The notes beneath the pieces were generated by a model. It saw only the letters and a list, made by a program, of their open reading frames with translations, was not told where the DNA came from and made no database searches. From Paenibacillus glucanolyticus NBRC 15330 (GTDB lineage Bacteria; Bacillota; Bacilli; Paenibacillales; Paenibacillaceae), in the NCBI RefSeq assembly GCF_004000885.1, contig NZ_BIMC01000011.1, positions 62,001-126,000 of the forward strand: a stretch of 64,000 nucleotides of DNA. The letters run 5' to 3'. The translations under genes were made by a program, and so were the position numbers. The stretch's first letter is position 1. Every line of letters begins with the position of its first letter. Below, piece after piece: positions 48,701 to 56,605 of this stretch.

Positions 48701-49454
48701 GGCTGCCGTGGCCGGTATGGTGGTTACGCTGAAGACGATTACGACCAAACAGGGCAAAGCGATGGCCTTCATGGAATGCGAAGACCAAATCGAGCGCTGC
48801 GAGGTTGTGCTCTTTCCTGAAGTATGGAAACGAAGCGCGCATCTGATTGAAAAAGGCGCCCTGCTTGCCATACGGGCCAAGGTACAGCTGCAGGATGAAG
48901 GTTTCAAGCTGCTGGCCGAAGAAGTGGCGCCGCTTGAAGCGCAGACGCTGCGTCAACTGGTCCAGCGGAGCAAGGTCCGTGGAGCAGCAGGCGGCGGCAG
49001 GGGCAAAGCCGGGGGACCAGGATCAGGCAGCGGCGGGGCTGGAAGATCGGGTCCGGGTCCGTCAGGAGCACAGCCGGTTTCCACCGCAGTGCCATCGGCA
49101 GAGCCGGTCGCGGCCCCGGTGAGCACCATGAATGGCGGTGAGACGAACCCGTCTGGAAACGAAGCCGTAAACAACCGCCAAGCGTCCGAGAAGGATTCTC
49201 GTACAGACACAGCGAATCCTAAGGCTGAGCAGCGCGTGTTTGTGAAAATAACAGCCGATGCCGAGCAATCAGAATTGCTGGTGAAGCTGAAAGAGCTGCT
49301 GCAGCGGCACCCGGGACCTGTCGCAACGGTGTTATTTTACGAGCGGAGCCAAAAGGTCCTTGCACTTAGCGATGCCTACCGGATTAAGCCCTCGAAGGAG
49401 CTTTTTGCTGAAATGGAGGGCATGCTGGGACAAGACACCGTCAAGGTAAAATGA
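45711..49454 (+). CDS. dnaE: DNA polymerase III alpha subunit DnaE
   Basis: Replicative polymerase subunit that in low-GC Gram-positives extends primers before handing over to PolC. It has 1247 residues. A PHP domain begins at the N-terminus (HLHVHSEYSLLDGAARIGDL), and the polymerase aspartates are in MPDIDIDFSDERR (about residue 400). GPGRGSSAGSLVAYTL and the finger region follow, then helix-hairpin-helix repeats (about 790-900) and an OB fold (about 995-1080). An unusual Gly/Ala/Pro-rich linker (about 1088-1170) leads to a short C-terminal domain (RVFVKITADAEQSELLVKLK). It is about 130 residues longer than the B. subtilis protein. ATG at 45711 follows AAAGGAAGG. Confidence 0.97.
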   Translation: MSSFVHLHVHSEYSLLDGAARIGDLVREAAVLGMKSLALTDHGVMYGAIPFYKACLAQGIKPIIGCEAYITAGSRKERGSRKDQPIYHLILLAKNEVGYRNLMKLCSIGHLEGYHYRPRIDMEALAAHHEGIICLSACLGGEVPQHLLHGREAEAKAAALRYQAIFGDDYYLELQDHGIPEQKRVNPQLIALSRETGIPLVATNDVHYLTEEDAEVQDVLICIGTGKTVEDEDRLQIQTNQLYLKSGSEMERLYPHVPEAIQNTAKIADQCNLELEFGKSILPEYSSLPEGKNAAEYLRELCLNGLQERYGITERWQDEALRSELEQRLNYELGVIENMGFSDYFLIVWDFIAYAHRQGIAVGPGRGSSAGSLVAYTLQITNVDPMKYKLLFERFLNPERITMPDIDIDFSDERRDEVIDYVVDKYGKEHVAQIITFGTMAARAAVRDVGRALNVPFGDVDKAAKLIPNHLGISIAKAMEQSPQLKEQYETRPKVRELIDMAMKVEGMPRHASTHAAGIVISRDPLTDAVPLQEGSEKTALTQYSMENLESVGLLKMDFLGLRTLSIIERTLKWIQELTGGALDFEQIPDNDGNTYEMLGRGETTGVFQLESAGVRRVLKDLKPSAFEDIVSVVALYRPGPMEFIPRFIQVKHGQIDPEYPHEDLIPILGDTYGIIVYQEQIMQIASTMAGFSLGEADLLRRAVSKKKREVLDRERSHFVSGSLKLGYSEDEANRVYDMIVRFANYGFPRAHAAAYGVLAFQTAYLKAHYPVPFMASMLTAVMGSHRKVAEYVLEARRIDIEVMPPDVNESGTYFTPVVSQSESASLDEGSHHFTEGGIRFGLAAIKNVGTQAVENIVEIRREKPFESLLDFCRRVDLRVCNKRVIESLIQAGAFDSLPGHRSQLVAMLDETVEAAVKWRKERDDLQIQLFDFVEATNWDIEYPDIPPYTASQQLEFERELLGMYLSGHPLDGYEDTLTESGADRLMDLHEAADESMAAVAGMVVTLKTITTKQGKAMAFMECEDQIERCEVVLFPEVWKRSAHLIEKGALLAIRAKVQLQDEGFKLLAEEVAPLEAQTLRQLVQRSKVRGAAGGGRGKAGGPGSGSGGAGRSGPGPSGAQPVSTAVPSAEPVAAPVSTMNGGETNPSGNEAVNNRQASEKDSRTDTANPKAEQRVFVKITADAEQSELLVKLKELLQRHPGPVATVLFYERSQKVLALSDAYRIKPSKELFAEMEGMLGQDTVKVK

Positions 49455-49599
49455 TATCAAAATTTAAGAACGTTTCTAATCCCTCCCGCATACAATTAGG
49501 ACACTACAGGAAACATTGGCCGAGTATCGCCAGCCCAACAGGCTCTCCACGACATTTAATCCAGTGGGGGATTCGGCCAGAGACGCGGGGGGATTTGTG

Positions 49600-50094
49600 A
49601 TGTCAATTGATTTGGCAGAGAGCATGCTCAGCCGCAGGGGAGTCAGCGTAAGCTCCATCGCGGATATTGTGTTTCAGCTTCAGAAGCGATATCATCCGAA
49701 ATTAACGATCGACCAGTGTGAGGAAAGCGTTCGAGCAGTACTTGGCAAGCGGGAAGTGCAGTATACGCTGTTTACGGGCATTGCGCTTGACGAGCTGGCA
49801 GAGAAGAAGCTGCTGCCGGAGCCCTTGCAGTCGATTATGGAACAAGATGAACCGCTCTACGGTGTGGATGAGACCATGGCGCTTGGTGTCACAAGCATTT
49901 ATGGCATGATCGGACTGACCAGTTTCGGTTATTTGGACAAGGAAAAAATGGGTGTGATTGAGACGTTGAATGATAAATCCGACGGGATCCATGTGTTTTT
50001 GGACGATCTCGTTGCAGGTATTGCCGCTGCCGCTTCTTCGCGGATCGCGCATCGAAATCCCGATGCGGCCCTCTACTCTGCGGGTTCTGACTGA
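49600..50094 (+). CDS. YutG/PgpA-like phosphatidylglycerophosphatase family
   Basis: A 164-residue protein with the PgpA/YutG fold: an N-terminal helix pair (about 15-50), LLPEPLQSIMEQDEPLYGVDET, GLTSFGYLDKEKMGVIETLN and the C-terminal VFLDDLVAGIAAAASSRIA. The last block carries the acidic D-D-x-x-A-G motif of the family. Members dephosphorylate phosphatidylglycerophosphate, but YutG-like forms lack clear membrane helices, so a phospholipid role is uncertain. ATG at 49600 follows GGGGGGA. It comes 145 bases after dnaE. Confidence 0.82.
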   Translation: MSIDLAESMLSRRGVSVSSIADIVFQLQKRYHPKLTIDQCEESVRAVLGKREVQYTLFTGIALDELAEKKLLPEPLQSIMEQDEPLYGVDETMALGVTSIYGMIGLTSFGYLDKEKMGVIETLNDKSDGIHVFLDDLVAGIAAAASSRIAHRNPDAALYSAGSD

Positions 50095-50249
50095 TTATCG
50101 CGAGTGCTGTCGAATGATGCATAAGGGTACAAATTTGGCTTTCAGCCCCCTGCTCTCTTTGTTGAGGTAAAAACTGAAGTATGTTATCATTATCCATTAT
50201 ATCGGCTCAGGATATGCCTGTGGGACGAGATTAGGGGGATCTGAAAGGC

Positions 50250-50438
50250 ATGTGGACGGTAATCTATATTGCGCCAACTGCAAAGGTGGCGGAAATGATC
50301 AAGACCAGGCTAACGGAAGAAGGTTTTTTGGTTCAAAGCCGTCCTGTGAATCTTTCCAAACAGCAGTTTGAGATTTTGGTACCCTCCGGAGAGCTTGAGG
50401 AAGTACAGGAAGTGTTGAATTCGATATTGCACCCCTAG
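50250..50438 (+). CDS. Small DUF2007-like protein
   Basis: A 62-residue ferredoxin-like alpha/beta protein: [25 protein letters not shown], then [20 protein letters not shown] (shown in two parts). The strand-helix-strand layout with E-E-G-F resembles DUF2007/PII-like small proteins. GGGGGATCTGAAAGGC precedes the ATG. It sits 92 bases before accD on the same strand. No function can be given. Confidence 0.78.
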   Translation: MWTVIYIAPTAKVAEMIKTRLTEEGFLVQSRPVNLSKQQFEILVPSGELEEVQEVLNSILHP

Positions 50439-50530
50439 TTTCACCTGGGTTACATAGCGAAGCAAGTGTACGGATCGGCGAAGTGCTATTTGCGGCGGCC
50501 ATTCAAATTTACGGCTGGAGAGGTGTAGTT

Positions 50531-51424
50531 GTGTTTAAAGACTTGTTTCAGAAAAAAAGGAAATACGCAACGATCCCATCGGAACGACTTGGGACAGCGG
50601 GGCAGCCTCAGGAAGGCGAACGCCCGAAACGGGAAATTCCAGAAGGTCTGATGAATAAGTGTGCCAAATGCGGCACCATTCAATACAGCAAAGAGCTTGA
50701 GAAGAATCTGAAGGTCTGTCAGGAATGCGGACATCACATGCGTCTGAATGCGATAGAACGGATTAGCATGACATTGGATGAGACAGGCTTCGAAGAATTT
50801 GATGCCGATATGATCTCGGTGGATCCGCTGCAGTTTCCTGGATATGCAGCCAAGCTGGAGCAGCAGAAGATGAAGTCCGGACTTCATGATGCGGTTATTA
50901 CCGGTCACGGCTCCATCCTGGGCCAGCCCGTTGTTGTGGCTGTGATGAGCTTTGATTTCTTCACGGGAAGCATGGGCTCCGTCGTAGGGGAGAAAATTAC
51001 GCGCGCCATTGAGTTTGCAACGGACAAGCGTTTGCCGCTTATTATTTTCTCTACCTCCGGCGGTGCCCGGATGCAAGAAAGTATTCTAAGTTTGATGCAG
51101 ATGGCCAAAACAAGCGCAGCCCTATCCAGATTCAATGAACTGGGCGGGCTGTACATTTCAGTAATTACGGATCCGACGACCGGCGGCGTATCCGCCAGCT
51201 TCGCAACCCTCGGCGATATTAACATTGCCGAACCGGGTGCCGTATTCGGTTTTGCGGGCCGTATCGTTATTGAACAGACCATTCGCCAGAAGCTGCCGGA
51301 CGACTTCCAGACAGCGGAATTTAATCTGGCACATGGTCAGCTTGACATGGTTATTCATCGGAAAGATATGCGCTCCATGCTTGGCAAGCTGCTGGAGATG
51401 CATTCCGTGAAAGGGGGATTCTAA
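50531..51424 (+). CDS. accD: Acetyl-CoA carboxylase carboxyltransferase, beta subunit
   Basis: Beta subunit of carboxyltransferase, which moves CO2 from carboxybiotin to acetyl-CoA in fatty-acid synthesis. It has 297 residues. A zinc ribbon with C44, C47, C63 and C66 ([17 protein letters not shown]) is followed by the crotonase-like core ([37 protein letters not shown]). GTG at 50531, after GGAGAGG, is chosen over upstream starts that lack a ribosome binding site. Its stop overlaps the accA start by one base (TAATG). Confidence 0.97.
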   Translation: MFKDLFQKKRKYATIPSERLGTAGQPQEGERPKREIPEGLMNKCAKCGTIQYSKELEKNLKVCQECGHHMRLNAIERISMTLDETGFEEFDADMISVDPLQFPGYAAKLEQQKMKSGLHDAVITGHGSILGQPVVVAVMSFDFFTGSMGSVVGEKITRAIEFATDKRLPLIIFSTSGGARMQESILSLMQMAKTSAALSRFNELGGLYISVITDPTTGGVSASFATLGDINIAEPGAVFGFAGRIVIEQTIRQKLPDDFQTAEFNLAHGQLDMVIHRKDMRSMLGKLLEMHSVKGGF

Positions 51425-52416
51425 TGTCAGGCGAATTGCCTTTTGAAATGCCTCTTGCAGAAATGCGCAAGAAGATTGAAGAACTGAAACAATTCGGACA
51501 GGAAAAAGGGATCGATTTCACGGATGAAATCGCCCGCCTCGAAGAACGATATAGCCGATTGGAGGAAGAAATTTACACTTCGATTTCGCCTTCCCAAAAA
51601 ATGCATCTGGCCCGTCACCAGCAACGTCCGACATCGCTTGATCTGATTCAATTGGTCTTCACCGATTTTATCGAGCTGCATGGGGATCGACTCTATGGGG
51701 ACGATCTCGCAATCGTCGGCGGATTGGCCAAACTTGACGGCATTCCCGTTACGGTGGTTGGTCAGCAGCGCGGCAAAGATACGAAGGACAATATCGCCCG
51801 TTTCTTCGGAAGTCCGCATCCGGAAGGCTTCCGCAAAGCCCTGCGACTTATGCAGCAGGCGAACAAATTCAAGCGTCCGATCATCACCTTCATTGATACA
51901 AAAGGCGCATATCCGGGTAATACAGCTGAAGAAAGAGGTCAGTCCGAGGCGATTGCCCGTAATTTACGGGAAATGTCGTCTCTTGGAGTGCCTGTTGTTT
52001 GTGTGGTCATCGGCGAAGGTGGAAGCGGCGGTGCTCTTGCGATGGCCGTAGGCAACCGTGTGCTGATGCTTGAGCACGCGATTTATTCCGCGATATCCCC
52101 TAATGGTGCCGCATCCATTCTGTGGAAGGATGCGTCCAAGGCAGATCAGGCTGCGGAAGCGATGAAGATTACCGCGAAGGATCTGCTCGAAATGGAAGTC
52201 ATTGAGGAGATCATTCCGGAGCCTAAGGGCGGTGCCCACCGGAACTATGAGGAGACGGCTGCCGCGATCCAAAGTGCCCTCATCAGCCAGCTGAAGGAGC
52301 TGTCGGTGATGGACGCCTGTGAGCTTAAGGAAGACCGTTACCGCAAATTCCGCAAGATCGGTGAGTTTGATTTTGCGAAGGCCGAAAAGACGGAACAGGA
52401 AGACATTATACTGTAA
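51424..52416 (+). CDS. accA: Acetyl-CoA carboxylase carboxyltransferase, alpha subunit
   Basis: Alpha subunit that pairs with AccD. It has 330 residues, close to the usual 320-325. N-terminal helices ([15 protein letters not shown]) lead to the crotonase fold with [29 protein letters not shown] block ([20 protein letters not shown]) and [19 protein letters not shown]. Translational coupling to accD by TAATG supports equimolar synthesis. In B. subtilis pfkA follows. Here pyk comes next, after 120 bases. Confidence 0.97.
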   Translation: MSGELPFEMPLAEMRKKIEELKQFGQEKGIDFTDEIARLEERYSRLEEEIYTSISPSQKMHLARHQQRPTSLDLIQLVFTDFIELHGDRLYGDDLAIVGGLAKLDGIPVTVVGQQRGKDTKDNIARFFGSPHPEGFRKALRLMQQANKFKRPIITFIDTKGAYPGNTAEERGQSEAIARNLREMSSLGVPVVCVVIGEGGSGGALAMAVGNRVLMLEHAIYSAISPNGAASILWKDASKADQAAEAMKITAKDLLEMEVIEEIIPEPKGGAHRNYEETAAAIQSALISQLKELSVMDACELKEDRYRKFRKIGEFDFAKAEKTEQEDIIL

Positions 52417-52536
52417 AAGTCTGATGAGTATGTGACGATATGACAAAGTTCCTATACAAATGAGACTTTTTGTAGTAGATTTAGTTGTTGGAAAAAGAGA
52501 TATAGAGAACCCTTTAATAAACGGAGGAAACCCAAA

Positions 52537-53964
52537 ATGCGCAAAACAAAAATTGTATGTACCATCGGTCCTTCCAGTGAATCGTTGGAAAACACCAAGA
52601 AGCTCATTATGGCTGGCATGAACGTGGCTCGTCTGAACTTCTCTCACGGCGACTTCGAGGAGCATGGCAACCGGATTAAAAATATCCGCCAAGCTTGCGA
52701 AGAGTTGAACAAAACGGTAGCGATCCTGCTTGATACCAAAGGACCGGAAATCCGTACAGGTAAACTTGAAGTGGAACCGATTGAGCTTGTACAAGATGAA
52801 TATATCACCCTTACTACCGAGGAAATCCTTGGTGATAAGAATCGTTTGTCCATTACTTACAAAGAGTTGCCGCAGGACGTTCAAGTCGGATCGACGATTT
52901 TGATCGATGATGGTCTGATCGGTCTGACCGTAGTGGAGATTGAAGGCACGGAAATCAGATGCCGCATCGTTAATGGCGGAACCATCAAGAGCAAAAAAGG
53001 TGTTAACGTACCGGGAGTTGCAATTTCCCTCCCAGGAATTACGGAAAAAGACGCCAACGATATCATTTTTGGGATCGAACAGGGCATCGATTTTATTGCT
53101 GCTTCCTTCGTTCGTAAAGCAAGTGACGTGCTTGAAATCCGCGAATTGCTGAAAAGACACAACGGAGAGCACATCCAAATTATCTCCAAAATCGAGAATC
53201 AACAAGGCGTTGATAACCTTGACGAAATCCTTGAAGTATCCGACGGTTTGATGGTTGCCCGCGGTGATCTGGGCGTTGAGATTCCTGCAGAGGAAGTTCC
53301 ATTGGTTCAAAAACGCATGATCGAAAAATGTAACCTGGCTGGCAAACCTGTTATCACGGCTACCCAAATGCTGGATTCCATGCAGCGCAACCCTCGTCCT
53401 ACCCGTGCGGAAGCAAGTGACGTGGCGAATGCGATTTTTGACGGTACAGATGCCATCATGCTGTCCGGCGAAACGGCTGCTGGTAAATACCCGGTGGAGT
53501 CCGTGTTGACTATGTCCCGTATTGCGGAAAAAGCGGAGTCTGCACTGAATTATCGTGAAATGTTCTTGAAACAGCGCATCGCGCAGGATACCAGCGTTAC
53601 AGAAGCGATCAGCCAATCGGTAGCGATCTCCGCACTCGATTTGAATGCAAAAGCGATCATTTCGTCCACGGAGTCCGGTCAAACGGCTCGCATGGTATCC
53701 AAATACCGTCCAGAGGCTCCTATCGTCGCTGTAACGACTCAAGACAGAACGATGAGACGTTTGGCACTGACTTGGGGCGTGACGCCGGTTAAAGGCGAAC
53801 AGGCTTCTTCTACAGACGAGATGTTTGATTATGCTCTGCAAGGCGGCGTGAAGTCCGGACTTGTTAAAGAAGGCGATCTTGTTGTCATTACAGCAGGTGT
53901 GCCGCTTGGCCGTTCCGGTTCTACCAACCTGCTGAAAGTGGATCAAATCCCTGCGCAGAAGTAA
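52537..53964 (+). CDS. pyk: Pyruvate kinase
   Basis: Last step of glycolysis, 475 residues. The barrel shows [58 protein letters not shown], and the active-site [11 protein letters not shown] regulatory C-domain is present ([18 protein letters not shown]). It lacks the extra C-terminal phosphohistidine-type domain (about 100 residues) that the B. subtilis enzyme has. The ribosome binding site is ACGGAGGAAACC. It ends in its own terminator. Confidence 0.97.
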   Translation: MRKTKIVCTIGPSSESLENTKKLIMAGMNVARLNFSHGDFEEHGNRIKNIRQACEELNKTVAILLDTKGPEIRTGKLEVEPIELVQDEYITLTTEEILGDKNRLSITYKELPQDVQVGSTILIDDGLIGLTVVEIEGTEIRCRIVNGGTIKSKKGVNVPGVAISLPGITEKDANDIIFGIEQGIDFIAASFVRKASDVLEIRELLKRHNGEHIQIISKIENQQGVDNLDEILEVSDGLMVARGDLGVEIPAEEVPLVQKRMIEKCNLAGKPVITATQMLDSMQRNPRPTRAEASDVANAIFDGTDAIMLSGETAAGKYPVESVLTMSRIAEKAESALNYREMFLKQRIAQDTSVTEAISQSVAISALDLNAKAIISSTESGQTARMVSKYRPEAPIVAVTTQDRTMRRLALTWGVTPVKGEQASSTDEMFDYALQGGVKSGLVKEGDLVVITAGVPLGRSGSTNLLKVDQIPAQK

Positions 53965-54008
53965 TTTCGATTAACAGGAATCGCGAGATTCTGAATATAG
54001 CCGCATAC

Positions 54009-54046
54009 AAGCAATGGACGATGAACTCTATCGACCATTGCTTTTT
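54009..54046 (+). terminator. pyk terminator
   Basis: Stem AAGCAATGG / CCATTGCTT with an inner CGAT/ATCG stem, followed by a T run, 45 bases after the pyk stop. The start of the next gene follows within 25 bases. Confidence 0.8.
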
Positions 54047-54068
54047 GCATAGATAAGGGGTGATGACA

Positions 54069-54578
54069 TTGCCTAGCAAAGACGAATGGAGACCCAGCCG
54101 CTGGTACTGGACATCCTTTCGGGTGCGTTATCAGGAAAGTGATCAGATGGGCGTGGTATATCATGCTAACTACTTAAACTGGTTTGAGATGGGTCGAACC
54201 GAAATGATTCGTGAATTGGGATTTTCTTATCGCGGAATGGAAGAGGAAGGCGTATTGCTCCCGGTGGTTGACCTTGACATCAAATACCGCCAGCCAGCCC
54301 GATATGATGATTTGGTTACGGTATTCACTCGAATGACTGCTTTCTCTCCGCTTCGAATACACTATGAGTATGAGGTTCGTCTACTGAGTGGGCAGGAGCT
54401 GGATGATTTGGATGCCAGTATGATGTTCCCGGAATCCGGACTTCCCGGTGCATTGTTAACCGCAGGGGCAACCCGTCATGTATGGCTGAACCGTGAGTGG
54501 AAGCCGGCTCGACTGGATAAATGCGCTCCAAAGCTGTATGATGCATTGAAGGACACCCTCTTGGGGAGGAAGGAGTAG
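54069..54578 (+). CDS. Hotdog-fold acyl-CoA thioesterase (YbgC-like)
   Basis: A 169-residue 4-hydroxybenzoyl-CoA thioesterase-type hotdog protein. The signature RYQESDQMGVVYHANYLNWFEMGR has the catalytic aspartate of the D-x-x-G-x-x-x-H-x-x-Y pattern, followed by LPVVDLDIKYRQPARYDD. TTG at 54069 is eight bases after AAGGGG. GTG/ATG at 54060/54063 overlap that site. Residues about 115-135 show a drift from the usual pattern, but the core is complete. It is followed 4 bases later by fxsA. Confidence 0.85.
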   Translation: MPSKDEWRPSRWYWTSFRVRYQESDQMGVVYHANYLNWFEMGRTEMIRELGFSYRGMEEEGVLLPVVDLDIKYRQPARYDDLVTVFTRMTAFSPLRIHYEYEVRLLSGQELDDLDASMMFPESGLPGALLTAGATRHVWLNREWKPARLDKCAPKLYDALKDTLLGRKE

Positions 54579-54582
54579 CTTC

Positions 54583-54975
54583 ATGTTCAAATGGTTGCTG
54601 GCAGCATTCATCTTCGTGCCTGTCATTGAAATATTCGGTTTCCAATTCGTTGCGGATCGCGTGGGCGGTATGAATACATTTCTTCTAACATTGCTGACCT
54701 CTGCCGTCGGCGTTGCCATGATGAGGTTTGAAGGCCGCAAAGCGATGGAAGATGCCAAACAGAGAATGAATTCAGGTATGGTTCCCGGTGTTTCCATGGC
54801 GGATGGCTTATGTATATTTGCAGGTGGAGTACTTCTTATTCTGCCGGGCTTTGTCACTGACATTATCGGATTTACGCTGGTATTTCCACTGACCCGTCCG
54901 TTGTACCGAATTTTGCTGCTGAAGTGGATGAAGAAAAATATGAAGAACGGCAAGATTACGATTTTTCGCAGATAA
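54583..54975 (+). CDS. fxsA: FxsA-family membrane protein
   Basis: A 130-residue FxsA/YtzA-like cytoplasmic membrane protein with about four helices: LLAAFIFVPVIEIFGFQFVA, the central TFLLTLLTSAVGVAMMRFEG, and LCIFAGGVLLILPGFVTDIIG with the conserved PGFxTD. In E. coli the homologue relieves phage F exclusion. The bacterial role is unclear. The GGGAGGAAGG ribosome binding site precedes it, 4 bases after the thioesterase stop. fxsA-ytvI-citZ order is conserved with Bacillus. Confidence 0.93.
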   Translation: MFKWLLAAFIFVPVIEIFGFQFVADRVGGMNTFLLTLLTSAVGVAMMRFEGRKAMEDAKQRMNSGMVPGVSMADGLCIFAGGVLLILPGFVTDIIGFTLVFPLTRPLYRILLLKWMKKNMKNGKITIFRR

Positions 54976-55001
54976 ATCCAAAAAAAGGCTTCCCCATATA
55001 T

Positions 55002-55030
55002 GACCGGCCCATCAGGGGCCGGTCTATTTA
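55002..55030 (+). terminator. Terminator after fxsA
   Basis: A 9-bp perfect stem GACCGGCCC (55002-55010) / GGGCCGGTC (55016-55024) with a 5-base loop, then TATTTAT. The T-tract is imperfect. Confidence 0.65.
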
Positions 55031-55105
55031 TATGGAGCACTGCACTTTCATGGAGCTCAGCGGCCTGTAAATTACATCTCTCCTCCATGGAGAAGTTAGG
55101 GTCAG

Positions 55106-56224
55106 TTACCTCACCCTGCCCCCGATAATGTAATTCCTGAGATCCTTGAATACATGGGCCCGCCGGAAAGCATCCACAATGACAAGCGAAACCGGACCAA
55201 TGATCAGACCCAGAATGCCGAACAGCTTCAGTCCGACAAACATGCCGAACAAGGCGGCCAGCGGGTCTAATCCCACGCTGCTGGCAAGCACCTTGGGCTC
55301 CATGATCTGCCTGACGATCAGGATGATGCTGTACAGAACTGTCAGTCCGATGCCGAGCGTCAGGTCATCGGACATGAAGGCATACAGCGACCAGGGGATC
55401 AGGACGATTCCGACGCCAAGATAAGGGAGAAGATCCACCAATCCTATCAGAAGTCCGATGGCAAAGGCGGAATTGACGCCGAGTGCATACAGCGTGATCA
55501 TGACGATAAAGGCCGTAATGGATATTAGGATCAGCTGGGCTTTGGCGAATCCGAACAGCGCTTTTTTGAGGTCCGAGAAGATATAGGTCATGGGTTTATG
55601 GATGACGCCCGGAATCATGCGGAACAGCGCCCGATTATGACGCTCCCAGCTATTGCTGAGAAAGAAGGTGGAGAGCAGGACAACGATGAAAATCGTGCCT
55701 AAATTCGGCAGGTAATAAATAATTTGCAGAATTCCGTTAAAAATACCAGTAACCAGGTCGGTCACGGCCGTACCGATGGTTTGTGTAGTGCGGGTCACGT
55801 TCTGATTGATGGTTTCATGGTAGTTTGGGTTGTTCTGATAGAAGCGGCCGATCTCATTGACAATATTCTGGAAGCTGTCATTTTGCGTCCAAGAGGTAAG
55901 CCAGTCCATCCAGGCGTCGATATGCAGGTTGAAGGACTGGGAGAGGGTGATCAGCTCCTTGACCAGCCTCGTAACAGCTGCAGTCAGAATCAGCAGAGCC
56001 GCACCGAAATACAGCAGCAGGGACAATGAGACAGCCACCCAGCGCGGCAGCTTCATGCTCTGCTGGAGCAGGTTGACGCAAGGATTCATGGCATAAGCGA
56101 TGACCCAGGCCAGCAGGAAGGGGTAGAGCAGCGGCAGCAGTACATATATCAAATAGGCAGTCACGAAGATGGAAGACATCACCCACACTCCACGGCCGAT
56201 ACGTTTGAGCATCAATCGTTCCAT
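55106..56224 (-). CDS. ytvI: Sporulation membrane protein YtvI (AI-2E family)
   Basis: A 372-residue AI-2E/PerM-type membrane protein. N-terminal helices (VWVMSSIFVTAYLIYVLLPL) are followed by a soluble amphipathic section (about 90-150) and C-terminal helices (LVDLLPYLGVGIVLIPWSLY, RQIMEPKVLASSVGLDPLAAL). Position between fxsA and citZ identifies it as YtvI, which in Bacillus is SigE-controlled. It is paralogous to the permease at 29.2 kb. GGAGTGTGATTC precedes the ATG. No downstream partner. Confidence 0.88.
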   Translation of the reverse strand: MERLMLKRIGRGVWVMSSIFVTAYLIYVLLPLLYPFLLAWVIAYAMNPCVNLLQQSMKLPRWVAVSLSLLLYFGAALLILTAAVTRLVKELITLSQSFNLHIDAWMDWLTSWTQNDSFQNIVNEIGRFYQNNPNYHETINQNVTRTTQTIGTAVTDLVTGIFNGILQIIYYLPNLGTIFIVVLLSTFFLSNSWERHNRALFRMIPGVIHKPMTYIFSDLKKALFGFAKAQLILISITAFIVMITLYALGVNSAFAIGLLIGLVDLLPYLGVGIVLIPWSLYAFMSDDLTLGIGLTVLYSIILIVRQIMEPKVLASSVGLDPLAALFGMFVGLKLFGILGLIIGPVSLVIVDAFRRAHVFKDLRNYIIGGRVR

Positions 56225-56390
56225 TGAATCACACTCCTTTTGCGGCTGACTTCAGGGACGAGCAGAATGGGCTCATTCTATACCTATGCGAGGAGTTTCA
56301 ATATAAGGATAAAGAGTTCGAAAACGTCCATCTTCATGATTCGACAATGAGAAATATCATAGGTATAATGGAATTGTAAGTGATTTCAAA

Positions 56391-56420
56391 AAAATGTTTA
56401 TGGTGTCGATAAAACATTTT
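56391..56420. promoter_or_regulatory. Inverted repeat upstream of the citZ promoter
   Basis: AAAATGTTTAT (56391-56401), a 7-base spacer and ATAAAACATTTT (56409-56420) form an inverted repeat with one extra A, about 60-90 bases upstream of the predicted citZ start site. It looks like a dimeric operator. The polarity TTAT-N7-ATAA is opposite to the ATAA-N7-TTAT described for CcpC, so the regulator is unassigned. Confidence 0.5.
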
Positions 56421-56445
56421 GATGCGGCGAATGTCGTCGCTTATG

Positions 56446-56474
56446 TTCACATATCAGACAAAATCCAGTATGAT
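56446..56474 (+). promoter_or_regulatory. Candidate citZ promoter
   Basis: TTCACA (56446-56451), a 17-base spacer and TATGAT (56469-56474). This gives a leader of about 125 bases that includes the cre-like site. Confidence 0.5.
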
Positions 56475-56541
56475 ATGAGAAGGTTTTGTGACTAGGACCA
56501 TAGCAATTTTTTTGCGTGTTTTTCTTTTTCATCCGACTTCA

Positions 56542-56555
56542 TGAAAATGTTTTCA
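56542..56555. promoter_or_regulatory. cre-like site in the citZ leader
   Basis: TGAAAATGTTTTCA matches the catabolite-responsive element consensus TGWNANCGNTNWCA at all specified positions except the central C (T here) and is nearly palindromic. It lies about 65 bases downstream of the predicted start site, a position where CcpA can act as a roadblock. B. subtilis citZ is a known CcpA target. Confidence 0.6.
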
Positions 56556-56605
56556 TGAAAGTCAAAACCGTTCAGTTTATCCCGATCACAAAGGAGAGAT
56601 GATGC

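Larger units (their letters stand above)
56225..56605. other. citZ leader and ytvI promoter region
   Basis: A 381-base divergent space. It holds the inverted repeat at 56391-56420, a candidate citZ promoter at 56446-56474 and a cre-like site at 56542-56555, each listed separately. Nothing else coding is visible. Confidence 0.6.

Noticed and set aside
51964..53946. 660-codon open frame on the strand opposite accA and pyk
   Set aside because: It lies exactly antisense to two well-identified genes and is explained by their codon bias. Its translation shows no family motif.
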